From Arcobacteraceae bacterium (lineage in GTDB: Bacteria > Campylobacterota > Campylobacteria > Campylobacterales > Arcobacteraceae), in the NCBI GenBank assembly GCA_028687375.1, contig JAQUAG010000007.1, forward strand, positions 1 through 64,000: DNA of 64,000 bases. The letters are read 5' to 3'. A model generated the notes under the pieces. That model made no database searches and was not told the origin of the DNA. It worked only from the letters and a program-made list of their open reading frames with translations. Below are positions 61,698-64,000 of the stretch, piece after piece (positions within the stretch are counted from its first letter, which is position 1; the number at the start of each line of letters is the position of its first letter). A program made the position numbers and the translations under genes.

Positions 61698-63140
61698 TTG
61701 GATTTAAAAATTATTTTCTTATTTGATACCAAAACAGAAGAGATTATTCACTATAACAGTGGATTTTCAAATTTATTCGGATTAAATTATGTTGAAAACG
61801 AAAGTATTCAAGAACTGATAAAAGATGGTATCCACTCTTTATTTACTACAAGTATGGGTAGGGCATTTTTTCTATACCAAGATAAGCAATATATCTTTGA
61901 TATTGATAAAATTGATAATGGCATTATCATTTTTAGTGGTAATCAAAAACAAGATGAAAACTCTAGTTTTAATGGAATTGTTGATGCTCATAAGCTTTTA
62001 AGGATGTTGGCTGATAATATTCCTGATATGCTTTGGGCAAAAGATGTCAATGGAAAATATATTTTTGCAAATAAAGCAATATGCAATAATCTTTTAATGG
62101 CAGATGATACAAGTGAACCTATTGGTAAAGGTGATGTTTTTTTTGCATTACGAGAAAGAGAAAAACATAAAGAGAACAAAGAATGGCATACTTTTGGAGA
62201 GATGTGTTTTAATTCAGATGAAGTTGTTTTAGAAAATATGAGCAATATGGTTTTTGAAGAGTATGGAAATGTAAAAGGAAAACCACTTTATCTTGAAGTG
62301 CATAAAGCACCTTTTTTTGATAATACTGGACGGTTACTAGGAACTGTTGGTAGTGGTAGAGATGTTACTAAAGAGGTTAAGGTACAAAGGGAATTACAAC
62401 TTAAAGAGGAGTTGATGTATCAACATTCAAAGATGGCTATGATGGGTGAGATGTTAGAAAATATTATCCATCAGTGGAAACAACCATTGAGCCTTATCTC
62501 TGTTATGTCATCAACAGCACAAATGCATAATGAAATTGGAATAGAAGTCAATAATGAAGAGTGTTTTGCAAATATTACGAAACATATATTACATTTGGCA
62601 GAAACTATTGATGATTTTAGAGATTTTTTTAAACACGATAAAGTGCAAACACTTTTTAATTTAAGTGATATTTATAAAAGAACTATTGATTTATTGTCAG
62701 CTAAAATCAAAAAAAATGATATTGTATTAATAGAAGATTGTGAACAATTTGAGATGTTGGGATATCCAAGGGAGATAATCCAAGTTTTAATGAATCTATA
62801 CGCTAATGCTTTTGATGAGTTTGAAACAATGAATCCTTTTGAAAAAAGATTGATTTTTACACAAATAACTCAAGATGATGAAAATGCTGTAATTTGTATT
62901 AAAGATAATGCTGGAGGAATTCCTCTTAATATTATTGATAAAGTTTTTGAATCTAAATTTACTACTAAAAGTGAAGATATTGGGACAGGAATAGGTCTTT
63001 ATATGAGTAAAGAGATTATAACTAAGCATATGAATGGCTCAATTGTAGTTGTAAATGAAGAGTATGAATATGAGGGAAAAAGTTATAAAGGAGCTTTATT
63101 TACTATTATTTTACCAATACAAAAAGGTGTAGCACACTAA
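61698..63140 (+). CDS. Soluble PAS-domain sensor histidine kinase
   Basis: 480 residues from a TTG start after AAAGGA. No membrane segment, so it is cytoplasmic. A first, degenerate PAS-like region (1-85) is followed by a clear PAS domain (about 100-225, MLADNIPDMLWAKDVNGKYIFANKAI). The dimerisation helix has His258 in NIIHQWKQPLSLIS, the HQWKQP form common in Campylobacterota. A GHKL ATPase has NLYANAFDEF, DNAGGIP and GTGIGLYMSKEI. No response-regulator gene is adjacent, so the partner is unknown. Confidence 0.9.
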   Translation: MDLKIIFLFDTKTEEIIHYNSGFSNLFGLNYVENESIQELIKDGIHSLFTTSMGRAFFLYQDKQYIFDIDKIDNGIIIFSGNQKQDENSSFNGIVDAHKLLRMLADNIPDMLWAKDVNGKYIFANKAICNNLLMADDTSEPIGKGDVFFALREREKHKENKEWHTFGEMCFNSDEVVLENMSNMVFEEYGNVKGKPLYLEVHKAPFFDNTGRLLGTVGSGRDVTKEVKVQRELQLKEELMYQHSKMAMMGEMLENIIHQWKQPLSLISVMSSTAQMHNEIGIEVNNEECFANITKHILHLAETIDDFRDFFKHDKVQTLFNLSDIYKRTIDLLSAKIKKNDIVLIEDCEQFEMLGYPREIIQVLMNLYANAFDEFETMNPFEKRLIFTQITQDDENAVICIKDNAGGIPLNIIDKVFESKFTTKSEDIGTGIGLYMSKEIITKHMNGSIVVVNEEYEYEGKSYKGALFTIILPIQKGVAH

Positions 63141-63165
63141 CACTTTTTTGTATTGAAGGGGCAAA

Positions 63166-63558
63166 TTAGTTATTTTTGATACTCTTAATCCACTCCTCTG
63201 TAACTTTATGAAGAGTTTCACTTGGAACTTCAAGGAGTGAAATATCAAAACTATCTTCAAATTCACATATTCCAATACTTCTAGGTCGAACTGCTAATAT
63301 TTGACTTACTGGAATCTCTTTTCCAAAACAAAAAATAAGATTTTTAGCATCAATAATTCCATCAGCTATCACATTATTAGCTAATGATTTTGTATGAGCC
63401 ATATGGTCAAAAATTGTAATATATATTGCAACTGGATGATTATCTATCTTTGATTTGAGGTATGTAAAGATTTCATCTATATTTTTATAAGTTGTTTCAC
63501 TTTTTAAGATATTTATTGTAAATACAGGGTATTTTTCTTTGAGTAAAATTTGTTTCAT
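63166..63558 (-). CDS. Conserved hypothetical protein, 130 aa
   Basis: This small soluble protein has a mixed alpha/beta pattern (KYPVFTINILKSETTYKNIDEIFTYLKSKI, then VAIYITIFDHMAHTKSL) and ILAVRPRSIGICEFED. A histidine (DHMAHT) and a lone cysteine (ICEF) are visible, but no catalytic motif. It resembles short proteins of unknown function widespread in Campylobacterota. It converges on the histidine kinase gene with 25 bases between stops and diverges from the DsrE-like gene, sharing a 235-base AT-rich region. Confidence 0.7.
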   Translation of the reverse strand: MKQILLKEKYPVFTINILKSETTYKNIDEIFTYLKSKIDNHPVAIYITIFDHMAHTKSLANNVIADGIIDAKNLIFCFGKEIPVSQILAVRPRSIGICEFEDSFDISLLEVPSETLHKVTEEWIKSIKNN

Positions 63559-63712
63559 TTTATTTCCTTATTTTTATTATTAATATAATTTATTATATAA
63601 AAGAAATACTTAGATGCTTCATTGTTAAGTTTTTCATTAATAGTTTCAATACGAATGAAAAGAGTATAAATTATTTTATTCCAGATATTTTGTATTATTA
63701 ATTTAAAATATT

Positions 63713-63744
63713 ATATTACAATTTATTATATCATATTACAATTT
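63713..63744 (+). repeat. Two 12-base direct repeats before the DsrE-like gene
   Basis: ATATTACAATTT occurs at 63713-63724 and again at 63733-63744, exactly 20 bases (two helical turns) apart, immediately upstream of a TATAAT. The rest of the 235-base gap (63559-63793) is AT-rich without other visible features. Confidence 0.6.
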
Positions 63745-63747
63745 TAA

Positions 63748-63753
63748 TATAAT
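63748..63753 (+). promoter_or_regulatory. Candidate -10 box of the DsrE-like gene
   Basis: TATAAT 41 bases upstream of the GTG start at 63794 and 3 bases after the second ATATTACAATTT repeat. Confidence 0.45.
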
Positions 63754-63793
63754 AGATTCTTATCTATTAAACTTTACAAATAAGGATTATTCA

Positions 63794-64000
63794 GTGGAAA
63801 AATTATCAAAAAAATGGCTTATATTCTTTGCATCAATTACTTTTGTAGTTAATAGTTATGCTCAAGATATGCATAAAGTAGTAATACAAATTAGTTCAGA
63901 TGATAAGCAACTTCAAGCATTAGCTTTAAACAATGCAGTTAATTTACAAAATTATTATGGAATCGATAATGTTGATATAGTAGTTGTCGCATACGGACCT
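63794..64000 (+). CDS. Periplasmic DsrE-like protein (3' end outside window)
   Basis: The frame is open from a GTG (AATAAGGATTA ribosome-binding site) to the window end, 69 codons. Residues 1-24 are a signal peptide with a SYAQD cleavage region. The mature part MHKVVIQISSDDKQLQALALNNAVNLQNYYG ... NVDIVVVAYGP follows the DsrE/DsrF-like pattern seen in periplasmic Campylobacterota proteins linked to sulphur or redox metabolism. Any catalytic cysteine would be downstream, so activity cannot be judged. Confidence 0.72.
   Translation, partial: MEKLSKKWLIFFASITFVVNSYAQDMHKVVIQISSDDKQLQALALNNAVNLQNYYGIDNVDIVVVAYGP

Overview
The window is AT-rich, gene-dense bacterial chromosome from the Campylobacterota, most likely family Arcobacteraceae. 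The evidence is mixed: tandem short flagellins, a complete pseudaminic-acid flagellar glycosylation set, the gpmI/mraY/murD neighbourhood, separate but overlapping rpoB and rpoC genes, an Epsilon-type HQWKQP histidine kinase, and extended -10 promoters of the TGnTAtAAT type without clear -35 boxes. No insertion sequence, CRISPR array, prophage or rRNA gene was seen, and no stretch over 300 bases lacks a gene.

Layout. (1) 1-2820: the C-terminal part of a chemoreceptor, a conserved hypothetical gene and a MetF-family gene. (2) 2900-7130, plus strand: two tandem flagellin genes, each preceded by the same 136-base leader, then a maf-type flagellin glycosyltransferase gene. (3) 7125-23779, minus strand: sixteen tightly packed genes that read as one operon, flgI-fliM-pseB-pseC-pseF-(sugar methyltransferase)-pseI-pseG-(ATP-grasp)-(B12 radical SAM)-(Gfo/Idh)-(SpsF-like nucleotidyltransferase)-(GNAT)-(Gfo/Idh)-(DegT aminotransferase)-(unknown GT-B-like protein). 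The first half makes CMP-pseudaminic acid. The second half is a non-standard sugar-tailoring module and is the best candidate in the window for an undescribed pathway. (4) 23888-31537, plus strand: a flagellar operon with fliQ, a fliJ-like gene, a motE-like gene, fliL, flgH, flgK, fliD and fliS, and four small genes that could not be identified with confidence. (5) 31575-38897: a DUF234 protein with a doubtful start, PBP1A, an orphan ABC ATPase and gpmI on the minus strand, diverging from mraY-murD. (6) 38998-53167: six tRNAs, tuf, rpmG, secE, nusG, rplKAJL and rpoBC, with strong hairpins between several genes. (7) 53180-64000: an HD phosphohydrolase with a PIN-PhoH ATPase, a U32/TrhP-like gene, a three-part LplT-Aas fusion, purE, a soluble PAS histidine kinase, a conserved hypothetical gene and the start of a periplasmic DsrE-like gene.

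How the parts fit. Regions 2 to 4 together make, glycosylate, export and cap the flagellar filament. Flagellin needs nonulosonic-acid glycosylation in related Campylobacterota. Here the glycan genes share an apparent operon with the P-ring and switch genes, while the transferase Maf sits directly behind the flagellins. The flagellin leaders carry a GGA-loop hairpin plus a GGA ribosome-binding site, the arrangement expected for CsrA/FliW control. All functional calls rest on reading the sequence and on family knowledge. No search, folding program or experiment was run.
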